Shown: positions 19,550 through 28,560 of the stretch, piece after piece
Layout of the letters: the number at the start of each line of letters is the position of its first letter
How positions within the stretch are numbered: position 1 is the stretch's first letter
Assembly (NCBI RefSeq): GCF_001050115.1
Contig: NZ_CP012024.1
Location: 662,001-726,000, forward strand
Length of the DNA stretch: 64,000 bases
From: Bacillus smithii
GTDB taxonomy: Bacteria > Bacillota > Bacilli > Bacillales > DSM-4216
Direction: 5' to 3'
Program-made: the position numbers and the translations under genes
The notes under the pieces: generated by a model
The model's input: the letters and a program-made list of their open reading frames with translations, nothing else
Databases searched by the model: none
Told to the model about the DNA's origin: nothing

Positions 19550-20425
19550 TTAGTGGACCCCTCTTTTTTTAAATTGTCCACCTTTTACTTCCGCCACTTC
19601 ACCGATGGCGAGAAAGGCGTTCGGATCAATTCGGTCGACGATTGATTTTAATTGCGCCTCTTCCAAGCGGTTGATGACGCAAAAGATGACTTTTTTGCCC
19701 GTTCCTTTATATCCGCCTTCCCCGTTCAAGTAGGTGACGCCTCGTCCTAAATTGGTTAAGAGCGCTTCTCCAATTTCGGTATCACGATCACTGATGATCC
19801 AGACAGAACGTGATTGCTCCAATCCTTCTACCACGATATCGATCATTTTGAATGCGATAAAGTAAGCGATAAGGGAATACATGGCATGATCCCAGCCGAA
19901 AACAAATCCGGCGCTTCCAAGGATAAAAATATTAAAGAACAAGACAATTTGTCCGACAGATAATGCCGATTTGCTGCTGATTAAAATCGCTAATATTTCT
20001 GTTCCATCGAGGGCGCCCCCGAACCGGATGACAAGACCGACCCCTACTCCGATCGTAATTCCCCCAAAAACGGCTGCTAAAAGGATATCGTCAGTAATAC
20101 CGGCAACAGGAGTAAGCAGCGAAGTAAAAACGGATAGAACGATAATCCCGTATAATATGGAAATCGTAAATCTTTTTCCTAATTGTTTGTACCCGATGAT
20201 AAAAAAAGGAATATTGAGAACAAACAGGAAAATACCCAGTTTTACATCTAATAGGTGGGACAAAATAATGGAAATGCCTGTAATGCCGCCGTCGATGATG
20301 TGATTAGGAACTAAAAAGATTTCCAATCCCACTGCCATTAAAATGGCGCCTAATGTAATAAAAATGCCGTTAATCAAAATAGATTTTTTGGATAACTTTT
20401 GGTATTCCACATTCTCCATTCGCAT
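19550..20425 (-). CDS. YitT/DUF161 family membrane protein with DUF2179 tail
   Basis: 291 residues. Five or six hydrophobic segments occupy residues 15-195 (for example GIFITLGAILMAVGLEIFLV and YGIIVLSVFTSLL), with the family pattern GGITGISIILSHLL. A cytoplasmic DUF2179 domain follows (SVWIISDRDTEIGEALL ... GRGVTYLNGEGGY ... VDRIDPNAFLAIGEV). B. subtilis has several paralogues (YitT, YpjC, YqfU and others) and their function is not established, so I give no symbol. ATG follows AAAGGA. Single gene. Confidence 0.85.
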   Translation of the reverse strand: MRMENVEYQKLSKKSILINGIFITLGAILMAVGLEIFLVPNHIIDGGITGISIILSHLLDVKLGIFLFVLNIPFFIIGYKQLGKRFTISILYGIIVLSVFTSLLTPVAGITDDILLAAVFGGITIGVGVGLVIRFGGALDGTEILAILISSKSALSVGQIVLFFNIFILGSAGFVFGWDHAMYSLIAYFIAFKMIDIVVEGLEQSRSVWIISDRDTEIGEALLTNLGRGVTYLNGEGGYKGTGKKVIFCVINRLEEAQLKSIVDRIDPNAFLAIGEVAEVKGGQFKKRGVH

Positions 20426-21021
20426 CTTTCCTTTCTATACCATTTATTTTTATAGGTTGTTTTGAAACTTTATTCATGCACGTCACCAATATATTGGAAC
20501 GTTGCTTCGAATCAAGAATCATCTCCGAAATAGGCAGACAGCAGAGAAAAGCGGGAATAAAGGAAGTTTGAATGAACACCGAAATCATTCGGTAGGACAG
20601 AAGATTTTTAATGGGGAAACAGTATCCTTTTCTATAAAAGGGACAACTTTTCCATCATGCTGCCACTATATATACAAAAATGATGATTTGATCGTCTTCC
20701 AAGTGCTGCTCATTCTAAATGTGATAAATTAAAAGTGAAAAATATGAAACCTTTTTTTCATGAGGAAAATAAATGTGCAAAACTTGTGGACAATGATAGG
20801 GATCGAACAGATAAAACATGAATTACGTGCTCGTTAACATAAGTATACCATATTGATCCCCTATATTTAAAAAATTTGGACTTTCGACGAGTTTATTTTA
20901 TTTTTAAAACTTTTATGCAACACGCAAGAATGCAGATGGAGGGGATTGGGCGATGTTTTTCGTTATGACGTGTAATCAATGGCAGTAAAAGATCTATTTC
21001 ATAGATAGTGAGGGAAGTGAT
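20426..21021. other. Intergenic region without a recognisable gene
   Basis: About 600 bases between divergent genes. Reading frames here lack ribosome sites and known motifs. The last 200 bases are AT-rich and presumably contain the promoter of the small membrane gene at 21022. I see nothing else. Confidence 0.5.
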
Positions 21022-21264
21022 TTGACAACGGCAGTAGGTATTACATTATTAGTAGTAGGAATTGCTCTTTTACCGTTTGGAGTGATTTATTTTAAAGATA
21101 GCTGGAAGGAAATAAAAGAGTTATCTCCAAGCGCCAAAAAAACCGCAATATTTTTGGAAATACTGGATTTATTCACTGCACCCATTGGTTCAACTTCTCT
21201 GCTTTTTCTTTCATTAATATTTATTATCGGAGGTATAGGCTTGGTTTTTTTGGAATTTCTTTAA
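21022..21264 (+). CDS. Small membrane protein, unknown
   Basis: 80 residues starting at TTG (21022) behind GAGGGAAGTG. Two hydrophobic helices (residues 4-25 and 58-79) flank a charged segment (KDSWKEIKELSPSAKK). No family recognised. It may share a transcript with the DUF1992 gene 80 bases downstream. Confidence 0.6.
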   Translation: MTTAVGITLLVVGIALLPFGVIYFKDSWKEIKELSPSAKKTAIFLEILDLFTAPIGSTSLLFLSLIFIIGGIGLVFLEFL

Positions 21265-21344
21265 TGGTAAAAAGGATATGGCTGTAACAGAGCTCGTTCT
21301 TCGGAATGGAAAATATAGTACAATTTTAACACGGGGGAGTTTTA

Positions 21345-21737
21345 GTGGATTATTTTACTTTACTGGCGGAAGAAAAAATCAAGGCAGCTTACGAAAAAGG
21401 AGCGTTCGATGATCTTCCGGGGAAAGGGAAGCCGTTGAAAATGGACAGCATGGTGGAAATTCCGGAAGACTTGAGAATGGCTTATCGAATCATGAAAAAC
21501 GCAGGATATATGGAGGAAGAACAGGAGATTCGAAAAGAGTTTTTGACAATCGAAGAACTGATCCGGCAATGCCATGATGAACAAGAAAGAAAAAGACTGG
21601 AAAAACAATGGTCCCAGCGGCTGATTCAATACAATCAACTGCTTTCTAAAAGAAAAATAAAAACGAATTCGTCTCTATTTAAAAGATATGAGCAGAAGAT
21701 CGAAAAAAGGATCATCGGATCAAACAGTAATTCTTGA
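21345..21737 (+). CDS. DUF1992 protein (DnaJ C28-like conserved domain)
   Basis: 130 residues. The N-terminal signature EEKIKAAYEKGAFDDLPGKGKPL is diagnostic of DUF1992. It is followed by LRMAYRIMKNAGYMEEE and a charged, helical C-terminus. The family is related to the eukaryotic DNAJC28 domain but has no proven bacterial function. GTG start at 21345 after GGGGGAG. It lies just upstream of motAB but is separated from it by a SigD-like promoter. Confidence 0.8.
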   Translation: MDYFTLLAEEKIKAAYEKGAFDDLPGKGKPLKMDSMVEIPEDLRMAYRIMKNAGYMEEEQEIRKEFLTIEELIRQCHDEQERKRLEKQWSQRLIQYNQLLSKRKIKTNSSLFKRYEQKIEKRIIGSNSNS

Positions 21738-21810
21738 TGTAAAGAAGTCATAACCTTGGTTTAAACGTAGGAAAAAACCATCGTGATTTCAATGAATTGT
21801 CCTTTTTGCG

Positions 21811-21837
21811 TTAAGGTTTGTCAATTTTAGTCGATAT
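21811..21837 (+). promoter_or_regulatory. SigD-type (sigma 28) promoter of motAB
   Basis: TTAA, exactly 15 bases, GTCGATAT, close to the SigD consensus TAAA-N15-GCCGATAT and 86 bases upstream of motA. motAB of B. subtilis is SigD-dependent. Confidence 0.75.
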
Positions 21838-21922
21838 AGTAAATGAAACCTTAAAAATAGCAGTACGTTCATTGGCGGTCCATGACAATAGAAATAGAAA
21901 TTTAGTAAATAGGGTGAGAATG

Positions 21923-22726
21923 ATGGATAAGACAACAATTATTGGAGTAATACTCGGAATTATTGCCATTGGGGTCGGTATGGTGTTAAAGGGGGTCAAC
22001 CTTTCGGTATTAGCGAATCCCGCCGCTTTTTTGATCATTATTGCAGGGACTATATCTGCTGTGACCATCGCTTTTCCAACGAACGAAATAAAAAAAGTTC
22101 CAAAATTGTTTGCGATTATTTTTAAAGAGCAAAAATTAATGAGTCGGCTTGAGGTGATTCGTTTGTTTTCGGAGTGGGCGGAAATTGCCCGCAGAGAAGG
22201 TCTTCTTGCCTTGGAATCAAGACTGGACGAGATAGAAGACCCTTTTTTGAAGAACGGTTTAAGTCTGGCGGTCGACGGTCAAAATGCCGACTACATCCGC
22301 GATGTCTTAACGGAAGAGATTGAAGCGATGGAGGAACGCCACAAAGTTGGAATTTCCATTTTTTTGCAAGCGGGTACATATGCTCCTTCGCTTGGGGTGC
22401 TTGGAGCGGTAATCGGATTAATAGCTGCCCTCGGAAATATGTCGGATACGGATGCATTAGGGCATGCCATTTCGGCAGCATTCGTGGCTACCATGTTAGG
22501 GATTTTTACCGGATATGTATTGTGGAATCCATTTGCCAATAAATTAAGACGAAAATCGCAGCAAGAAGTTCAATTAAAAGAAATGATGATAGAAGGAATT
22601 TTATCGATCATCGAAGGAGAGGCCCCTCGCACTATTGAACAAAAATTGTCTTCTTTTTTGCCTCAAGAGGAACGAAAGAATATGATGATGGAAGCGGAAG
22701 GTGTCAGTCAAAATGGCGAAGCGTAA
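21923..22726 (+). CDS. motA: Flagellar stator protein MotA
   Basis: 267 residues with four membrane helices (residues 3-25, 32-50, about 150-170 and 180-205) and the cytoplasmic loop that contacts FliG. It has the conserved AGTYAPSLGVLGAVIGL and GHAISAAFVATMLGIFTGY. With MotB it forms the proton-driven stator. Of two adjacent ATG codons I choose 21923 (MDKTTIIG), which matches the family start and has better spacing from AGGGTGAG. It overlaps motB by 14 bases. Confidence 0.95.
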   Translation: MDKTTIIGVILGIIAIGVGMVLKGVNLSVLANPAAFLIIIAGTISAVTIAFPTNEIKKVPKLFAIIFKEQKLMSRLEVIRLFSEWAEIARREGLLALESRLDEIEDPFLKNGLSLAVDGQNADYIRDVLTEEIEAMEERHKVGISIFLQAGTYAPSLGVLGAVIGLIAALGNMSDTDALGHAISAAFVATMLGIFTGYVLWNPFANKLRRKSQQEVQLKEMMIEGILSIIEGEAPRTIEQKLSSFLPQEERKNMMMEAEGVSQNGEA

Positions 22727-23465
22727 AAAAAGGAATGACGATGAGCGTATAAGTGAATCTTGGCTGCTTCCTTATTCTGACTTGCTAACATTGCTTTTGG
22801 CGCTATTTATTGTCCTCTTTTCCATGAGTGCGGTCGATGCGAAAAAGTTTCAAAAATTTGCGCAGACCTTTAATGATATATTTCAAGGCAGCACAGGGGT
22901 CATGGATTTTTCCGATACGATTCAAACTCCGGTTCCGTCCCCCGACGGTAAGGCGAATAAAGATGACATTCTGAACAAAAAAGATGAAAAAGAATTAAAA
23001 CAAGTAGAGGGAAGAATCAATCAATATATCGAAAAAAAACATTTGACGAATAAAATTACCACGTCCTTGACAAGCGAGGGACTTTTGTTGAGAATTCGAG
23101 ATAATGTATTATTCGACTCCGGAAAAGCGACCATTCGGAAAGAGGACGTTCAAATGGCTAGAGAACTGTCAAATTTACTTGTCATGAATCCTCCTCATCA
23201 AATCATTATCAGCGGACACACCGATAACGTTCCGATTAAAACGGCTTCATTTGAATCCAACTGGGAATTAAGCGCTATGAGGGCCATCAATTTTATGAAA
23301 ATTCTTTTGGAAAATCCGAAATTGGACCCGAGCCAATTTAGTGCCAAAGGATACGGCGAATACCAGCCGGTTGCAGACAACTCTACCCCGGAAGGAAGGG
23401 CTAAAAACCGACGCGTGGAAGTACTCATTATGCCGATCAATCAACAGAAGAACGTACAGCAATAA
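22713..23465 (+). CDS. motB: Flagellar stator protein MotB
   Basis: 250 residues. A basic N-terminus is followed by one membrane helix containing the proton-binding Asp (SWLLPYSDLLTLLLALFIVLFSMS), a plug/linker region and an OmpA-like peptidoglycan-binding domain (IISGHTDNVPI ... ELSAMRAINFM ... AKGYGEYQPVADN ... KNRRVEVLI). It anchors the MotA/B stator to the wall. ATG at 22713 lies inside motA, 9 bases after AAGGTG; a GTG 12 bases upstream is less likely. Confidence 0.95.
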   Translation: MAKRKKRNDDERISESWLLPYSDLLTLLLALFIVLFSMSAVDAKKFQKFAQTFNDIFQGSTGVMDFSDTIQTPVPSPDGKANKDDILNKKDEKELKQVEGRINQYIEKKHLTNKITTSLTSEGLLLRIRDNVLFDSGKATIRKEDVQMARELSNLLVMNPPHQIIISGHTDNVPIKTASFESNWELSAMRAINFMKILLENPKLDPSQFSAKGYGEYQPVADNSTPEGRAKNRRVEVLIMPINQQKNVQQ

Positions 23466-23476
23466 GCATAATGTTT

Positions 23477-23501
23477 GTTTAATAAACAAAAGAAGGGGTA
23501 C
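23477..23501 (+). promoter_or_regulatory. SigB-like promoter of yfkM
   Basis: GTTTAA, 13 bases, GGGTAC, close to the general-stress consensus GTTTAA-N13-15-GGGTAT, 41 bases before the start of a gene that is SigB-controlled in B. subtilis. Confidence 0.6.
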
Positions 23502-23541
23502 AATAAATATCGGATAAAGTCGTAAAGGGGGAGAACAAACG

Positions 23542-24057
23542 ATGGGTAAAAAAATTGCCGTATTGGTAACAGATATGGTGGAAGACTCTGAGTACACTGA
23601 ACCTGTAAAAGCCTATAAAGAAGCAGGCCATGAAATTGTCAATATTGAAAAAGAAAAAGGGAAAACGGTAAAAGGCAAACATGGCGACGCTGTTATTACG
23701 ATCGATGAAAGCATCGATAACGCGAAAGTGGAAAATTACGATGCTTTGTTGATCCCGGGAGGATTTTCACCAGACATATTACGTGCCGATGACCGGTTTG
23801 TTCAATTTGTTAAAGATTTTATGGATTCTAAAAAACCGGTATTTGCGATTTGCCATGGTCCACAGCTCCTCATCACGGCGAAAGCTCTGGAAGGAAAAAC
23901 GGCTACTGGCTATAAATCCATTCGTGTTGATATGGAATACGCCGGCGCTCATTATAAAGATGAAGAAGTGGTTGTAAGCGACAACCAATTAGTAACGAGC
24001 CGGACACCAGACGATATTCCGGCGTTTAATCGCGAATCCTTGAAACTTTTGCAATAG
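23542..24057 (+). CDS. yfkM: DJ-1/PfpI family general stress protein 18
   Basis: 171 residues. It has the PfpI fold with nucleophile elbow AICHGPQLL (Cys104-His105) and the conserved acid in the VEDSEYTEP loop (Glu15). Family members are deglycases, chaperones or proteases, and the exact activity cannot be read here. Length and sequence match YfkM of B. subtilis, and the yfk neighbours follow. GGGGGAG precedes the ATG. A strong hairpin terminator follows. Confidence 0.9.
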   Translation: MGKKIAVLVTDMVEDSEYTEPVKAYKEAGHEIVNIEKEKGKTVKGKHGDAVITIDESIDNAKVENYDALLIPGGFSPDILRADDRFVQFVKDFMDSKKPVFAICHGPQLLITAKALEGKTATGYKSIRVDMEYAGAHYKDEEVVVSDNQLVTSRTPDDIPAFNRESLKLLQ

Positions 24058-24089
24058 AACATTTTTACGACATGAAGAAGGCATTAGTC

Positions 24090-24155
24090 AAGGGTTTGAC
24101 TTGCTGACACGACGAGAAATGATTGTGTCAGCGAGTCAAACCCTTCATTTTTTTT
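24090..24155 (+). terminator. Strong terminator after yfkM
   Basis: A 21-bp stem with one mismatch (arms 24090-24110 and 24125-24145, starting AAGGGTTTGAC) followed by ATTTTTTTT. Confidence 0.9.
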
Positions 24156-24267
24156 GTAAAAGTAAAGAAAAAAAACATATAATAAACATAGAATATTGAA
24201 ACATATCATTGTGCGTTTCCTTAAACTTGAGAAATGAAACGGAGCAAAAAAGAAAGGTAGGATTTTC

Positions 24268-25041
24268 ATGATCGTATTGAAATCTCCACGTGAGATTGAA
24301 AAAATGCATGAAGCGGGAAAGCTTCTTGCTTCCACCCATAAAGAAATAGCTAAACTGATTAAGCCGGGAGTGACAACTTGGGACATTGAAGTTTTCGTGG
24401 ACGAATATTTGAAAAAACACGGAGCGACACCGGAACAAAAAGGATATCGTGGCTACGAATATGCAACTTGCGCGAGCGTCAACGATGAAGTATGTCATGG
24501 ATTTCCCCGGAAACAAGCGTTAAAAGAAGGAGATATTGTCACGATTGATATGGTGGTCCGGTTAAACGGCGGGCTGGCAGATTCGGCTTGGTCTTATGCT
24601 GTTGGAGAAGTCGATCCACAAACCCAAAAATTATTAGATGTAACGAAGACAGCGTTATATAAAGGAATCGAACAGGTGAAAATAGGAAATAGAATTGGAG
24701 ATATTGGCCACGCTATTCAAACTTATGTGGAGGCGGAAGGTTTTTCTGTCGTTCGAGATTTTATCGGCCATGGAATAGGTGCGGTCATTCATGAGAAACC
24801 GGATGTTCCTCATTTCGGCCTCCCTGGAAAAGGTCCGCGCATAAAAGAAGGGATGGTCTTTACGATTGAACCGATGGTGAACATAGGCCATTGGGCAACG
24901 AAAATGGACGCTAATGGCTGGACGGCTAGAACAATGGATGGATCGCTGTCTGCTCAATATGAGCATACGATCGCTGTTACAAAGGACGGAATTCTCATAC
25001 TAACCGATCAAGAGGAAGAAAAAACTGCCGGCTCCCACTAA
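24268..25041 (+). CDS. map: Type I methionine aminopeptidase
   Basis: 257 residues. All five metal ligands are present: D94, D105, H168, E201 and E232, in TIDMVV, DSAWSY, FIGHGIG, IEPMV and YEHTI. It removes the initiator Met from nascent proteins. It is away from the ribosomal-protein cluster where the main Bacillus map lies, so it may be a second copy. The sequence resembles Map more than B. subtilis YflG (MapB). RBS AAAGGTAGG. The stop codon lies in the loop of the terminator hairpin. Confidence 0.9.
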   Translation: MIVLKSPREIEKMHEAGKLLASTHKEIAKLIKPGVTTWDIEVFVDEYLKKHGATPEQKGYRGYEYATCASVNDEVCHGFPRKQALKEGDIVTIDMVVRLNGGLADSAWSYAVGEVDPQTQKLLDVTKTALYKGIEQVKIGNRIGDIGHAIQTYVEAEGFSVVRDFIGHGIGAVIHEKPDVPHFGLPGKGPRIKEGMVFTIEPMVNIGHWATKMDANGWTARTMDGSLSAQYEHTIAVTKDGILILTDQEEEKTAGSH

Positions 25042-25054
25042 ACCGGCAGTTTTT
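25019..25054. terminator. Bidirectional terminator at the map stop codon
   Basis: AAAACTGCCGG / CCGGCAGTTTT with an 11-base loop that contains the map stop. The yfkK gene on the opposite strand ends 3 bases further on. Confidence 0.85.
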
Positions 25055-25056
25055 CC

Positions 25057-25287
25057 TTACTTTCTCAAATATCCGAGTTCTTCCACAATCGCTTGCATCT
25101 CATTAGGGCTGAAATGATTTTTTCTCTGTACTAGTTCATAAATTTCTTTTAGTTCTTCATATTTGTCGGAACTAAAATTAGTAGATTTTAAAGCATCACC
25201 GTTGACCATTTTTAGCTTTTCTTTAATCTTTTCCACCATAAACTCAATATTTTCTAATGTGTTTTTTGAGAGATCCACTTGATCCAT
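25057..25287 (-). CDS. yfkK: UPF0435 protein YfkK
   Basis: 76 residues, all-helical, with the family end KYEELKEIYELVQRKNHFSPNEMQAIVEELGYLRK. Function unknown. The ATG at 25287 has AAAAGGG 5 bases before it. A GTG at 25278 (8 bases after AAAGGA) is an equally reasonable start and gives 73 residues. It lies next to yfkJ as in B. subtilis. Confidence 0.85.
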   Translation of the reverse strand: MDQVDLSKNTLENIEFMVEKIKEKLKMVNGDALKSTNFSSDKYEELKEIYELVQRKNHFSPNEMQAIVEELGYLRK

Positions 25288-25419
25288 CCTTTCCCTTTTC
25301 GGCTAGTACTTATTCATATATTTTCATGTTTTTTCATTCCTGTCAAACCGAGCCGAGAAGAGATAGGATCTATGGTTTGAAAGCCGAAAGGTCGCTTTCG
25401 TTCGTGTTCTATGAACAAT

Positions 25420-25453
25420 GACAAAGAAATACCACTATTTCTTTGTCGTTTTT
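25420..25453 (+). terminator. Hairpin with T run left of yfkJ
   Basis: Arms GACAAAGAAAT / ATTTCTTTGTC with a 6-base loop, then GTTTTTC on the plus strand. It is not clear which transcript it ends; it sits just outside the inverted yfkJ segment. Confidence 0.5.
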
Positions 25454-25716
25454 CAATGAAAAATTTTGTAGAATAATGATAATACCATTTGCTTTTCTTG
25501 GCGGGCGACAAGCCCTTCATGGTTAATTTGATATTTTTTTAATATGGACAACGTTCCATGATGAGGAGATTCTCCGATATGCCAGCCGCCGATGCCAGCT
25601 GAGTCAACCGCAATTTTTTGATCTAACTTTTCTCGTTTTACCATGTCACGAAACATCGCCTCAGCCATGGGAGAACGACAAATATTTCCTAAGCAGACAA
25701 ACAAGACGTGAATCAA
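25453..25716 (-). pseudogene. yfkJ: Low-molecular-weight protein tyrosine phosphatase, N-terminal half (inverted)
   Basis: From the TTG at 25716 (behind GGAAGGG) the minus strand encodes MIHVLFVCLGNICRSPMAEA, the complete C-x5-R phosphatase loop, continuing to GLVARQ. Homology then stops and an unrelated tail (EKQMVLSLFYKIFH) runs to a stop. Intact YfkJ is about 156 residues. The missing half, with the catalytic DPY aspartate, lies immediately to the right on the opposite strand (25738-25988). A segment of about 240 bp (roughly 25498-25737) has therefore been inverted. Neither half can be an active phosphatase alone. Confidence 0.85.
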
Positions 25717-25737
25717 TCCAACCCTTCCTTTCTTTTG

Positions 25738-25988
25738 TACAGCGAGAAGACTTAAACAAATTCGATTATATTGTGGCGATGGATCAAAGCAACGTGGATG
25801 ATTTACATAAGCTTGCTGGAGATGCTTCCACTACACACATCATTCGTTTGCTTGACTTAGTGGAAGAATCTGAGCAAAAGGATGTACCTGATCCTTATTT
25901 CACCGGTAATTTTGAAGAGGTTTATGAGCTGATCAAAAAAGGCTGCGACCGTCTGCTTGCGCTAATTAAAAAGGAACATAACCTTTAA
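25738..25988 (+). pseudogene. yfkJ: Low-molecular-weight protein tyrosine phosphatase, C-terminal half
   Basis: The plus-strand frame VQREDLNKFDYIVAMDQSN ... DVPDPYFTGNFEEVYELI ... LIKKEHNL is the second half of YfkJ, with the general-acid Asp in DPY. Joining the reverse complement of the neighbouring N-half (ending ARQ) to this sequence at 25738 gives ARQVQREDLNKF, which matches the length of B. subtilis YfkJ with no gap. Translation could start only at the internal ATG 25779 or GTG 25773. It is followed after 12 bases by yfkI, as in the normal yfkJ-yfkI operon. Confidence 0.85.
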
Positions 25989-26000
25989 GGGGGTAAAAAA

Positions 26001-26366
26001 ATGGGGAGAAATAAATTCTTTGCAGGAATGTTCATCGGTGCTGCCGCAGGGGCTGCTGTCAGTTTATTGGACAAGTCCACACGCTCTAAAATGTCTAAAG
26101 TGTGCCAATATGTTGTCCAAATCGCAAAAGATCCAAATCGCATCATTTCTTCCACTAAGGAGATAGTAGAAAAAGCTAAAGAAACGGTCAAACAAGTGAA
26201 TGAAGATGTTGGCTTTATCCGTGAAAAAGTGGAGGATCTTCGTGATTTAACACCGCAAGTGAAGGAATTGCTGACGGAAGCAAAAGATACGTTTTTGCCT
26301 GAAAAAAAGGATGCATCCTATCAAGACATCCATAACGAAAAGGAAACGACGGAAAGCGGAAAGTAG
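26001..26366 (+). CDS. yfkI: YtxH-domain protein YfkI
   Basis: 121 residues. A short N-terminal hydrophobic segment with small residues (FFAGMFIGAAAGAAVSLL) is typical of YtxH-like general stress proteins, followed by a long amphipathic helical region and an acidic tail. It is the normal partner of yfkJ. The third operon gene known in B. subtilis, yfkH, is not visible downstream. AAGGGGG precedes the ATG. Its native promoter lay upstream of yfkJ, so the inversion should alter its expression. Confidence 0.8.
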   Translation: MGRNKFFAGMFIGAAAGAAVSLLDKSTRSKMSKVCQYVVQIAKDPNRIISSTKEIVEKAKETVKQVNEDVGFIREKVEDLRDLTPQVKELLTEAKDTFLPEKKDASYQDIHNEKETTESGK

Positions 26367-26548
26367 TGGACTATGGTTGGGATCGTGCGCTGAAGGGTAT
26401 CTGGATGAAAAGGTCATGAAAGGCCTTGAACGGTCAAAAAGATAACAGAGAGCAATAAGCGAACAGAATGATAAAGCCGGAGCTGCTGAACCTGAAAATC
26501 CGCTTGATCGATTCCATAACTTCAATACGTTTTATGCAGCAACTCATA

Positions 26549-26583
26549 AAAAAGGGGGAGCGTTTTGGCCGCTCCCCTTTTCG
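26549..26583. terminator. Terminator between yfkI and pfeT
   Basis: GGGGAGCG / CGCTCCCC stem flanked by A and T runs on both sides, so usable in both directions. Confidence 0.8.
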
Positions 26584-26595
26584 ATTTCTCGTTTT

Positions 26596-28560
26596 TTAAT
26601 AAGCTTTTAATTCTTGTGCTTCGAACGCTTTTTCTTTTGGAGATTTCAAAAGCCGAAGCCCGTTTAAAATCACTAAGATCGTGCTTCCTTCGTGACCGAT
26701 CACTCCGAAAGGAAGATCGAGAATTTGAAGGAAGTTGGAGCAAATTAACAACATAATGACTGCGATCGAAAAGACGATATTTTGTTTTACGATTTTATTC
26801 ATTCTTTTGGAAAGCTGAATCGCATTGGCAATTTTGGCTAAATCATTTTTCATCAAAATAATATCAGCCGTTTCAAGCGCTGCGTCTGTTCCTTCTCCCA
26901 TGGCAATTCCAACGTTTGCGGTTGCTAAGGCAGGGGCGTCATTAATGCCGTCGCCAACCATTGCGACCGTCCCGTATTTTTCCATAATTTTTTTCACATA
27001 GTCCGCTTTGTGCTGGGGCAGGCATTCGGCAATATAACCGTCTAAGTGAGCTTCTTTCCCGATGGTGTACGCTGTTTTATCGCTATCTCCGGTCAACATA
27101 ATCGTATAAATTCCTTCTTGGCGCAGAAGATCAATGGCTTTTTTGGCATCGGGCCGAATGCTGTCTTTCAAAGCAAAGAGAGCAGCAATTCCGTTCGAAT
27201 CGCGGACAAAAACGACGGTTTTTCCTTCTGACGCCAACTCTTTTGCTTTTCCATTTGCGAAAGAAAGCGCCTCATCCTTACCGACGAATTCCGCTTTGCC
27301 GATTTTCCATTCTTCTCCTCCCATCGCTGCCTTTACACCAGAACCGGCCACGTCTTCCAATTGGTCTACTTCTAAAAGCGGAATTTCCTTGTCTTCGGCA
27401 AATTTTACGATAGCCTGTGCAAGCGGATGATTCGATTGATTTTCAATTGAAGCGGCCATTTGAATAAGATGCGCTTCTTCTAAGCCGTTCCGGACAATGA
27501 TGTCTGTTACTTCCGGTTTTCCTTTTGTCAGCGTACCGGTCTTGTCAAATGCGATTGCTTTTAAATGGCTTAAATTTTCTAAGTGAACACCGCCTTTTAC
27601 TAAGATTCCGTTCCGGGCGCCATTAGAAATAGCCGCAAGAGTAGCGGGCATAATGGATGCGACTAGGGCGCACGGAGAAGCGACAACTAAAAGGACCATT
27701 GCACGATAGAACGTTTCATTCCAACTCCATCCAAACAAATAATGCGGTAGAAACATCATCAGCAAGACAACCGCCAACACCACTTTGACATAGCGCCCTT
27801 CGAATTTTTCAATAAAAAGCTGTGACGGTGATTTTTCGCTTTGAGCAGATTGGACAAGCTCAATGATTTTTTGGAATAGAGTTTCATTCGATCGTTTCGT
27901 AATTTCAACAGTAATGGAGCCATTGATATTGACGGTTCCGGCAAAAACTTCTTCACCCAGTTGTTTCGTTACGGGCATGGATTCCCCAGTAATCGCCGAT
28001 TCATCTACAGAAGAGCTTCCCTTTACGATCCGGCCGTCAGAAGGGATACGTTCACCCGGTTTCACGATAATCAAGTCGCCGATATTAAGACTGAAAACGG
28101 GAACTCGTTCCAAATTTCCGTTGGTGATTCGCCACGCTTCTTCTGGCTGCAGATCCATTAAGGAAGAGATTTCTTTTTGGCTTTTATTCATGGTATACGT
28201 TTCTAAAGCTCCGCTGACAGAAAAAATAAAAATTAAAACAGCTCCTTCTGTCCAGTACCCGATGCTCGCCGATCCGATGGCTGCAACAATCATTAATATT
28301 TCTACATTTAATTCTTTATTTTTTATGGTTTCTTCAATGCCTTCTTTTGCTTTGGCAAAACCGCCGATAGCAAACGCCAGCAGGTAGAGCACACTTGGAA
28401 CCAGTCCGGCATGATTTTTTTCCGTTATCCAAGCTGCTAAAATAAGCAAACCGCTTAATAAAGCTGCCATTAATTCAAGATGCGGTTTCAGTTTCTCCAA
28501 CTTCGCCATTTTCGTTTGAACGATTTTTTTATTTGTCAAAGCATTCGCATCTGCGCTCAT
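26596..28560 (-). CDS. pfeT: P1B-type metal-exporting ATPase (PfeT/ZosA-like)
   Basis: 654 residues with no N-terminal metal-binding domain. It has TGES at 191-194 (actuator), the membrane motif SPC at 295-297, the phosphorylated Asp339 in DKTGT, VGDGINDAP, and HEGST in the last membrane region. SPC plus HEGS(T) is the P1B-4 signature, a group that exports Fe(II), Co(II) or related ions. The closest recalled homologue is B. subtilis PfeT (YkvW/ZosA, 637 residues), an iron-efflux pump under PerR and Fur. RBS GGAGGG before the ATG. A Fur/PerR-like box lies upstream. Confidence 0.88.
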   Translation of the reverse strand: MSADANALTNKKIVQTKMAKLEKLKPHLELMAALLSGLLILAAWITEKNHAGLVPSVLYLLAFAIGGFAKAKEGIEETIKNKELNVEILMIVAAIGSASIGYWTEGAVLIFIFSVSGALETYTMNKSQKEISSLMDLQPEEAWRITNGNLERVPVFSLNIGDLIIVKPGERIPSDGRIVKGSSSVDESAITGESMPVTKQLGEEVFAGTVNINGSITVEITKRSNETLFQKIIELVQSAQSEKSPSQLFIEKFEGRYVKVVLAVVLLMMFLPHYLFGWSWNETFYRAMVLLVVASPCALVASIMPATLAAISNGARNGILVKGGVHLENLSHLKAIAFDKTGTLTKGKPEVTDIIVRNGLEEAHLIQMAASIENQSNHPLAQAIVKFAEDKEIPLLEVDQLEDVAGSGVKAAMGGEEWKIGKAEFVGKDEALSFANGKAKELASEGKTVVFVRDSNGIAALFALKDSIRPDAKKAIDLLRQEGIYTIMLTGDSDKTAYTIGKEAHLDGYIAECLPQHKADYVKKIMEKYGTVAMVGDGINDAPALATANVGIAMGEGTDAALETADIILMKNDLAKIANAIQLSKRMNKIVKQNIVFSIAVIMLLICSNFLQILDLPFGVIGHEGSTILVILNGLRLLKSPKEKAFEAQELKAY

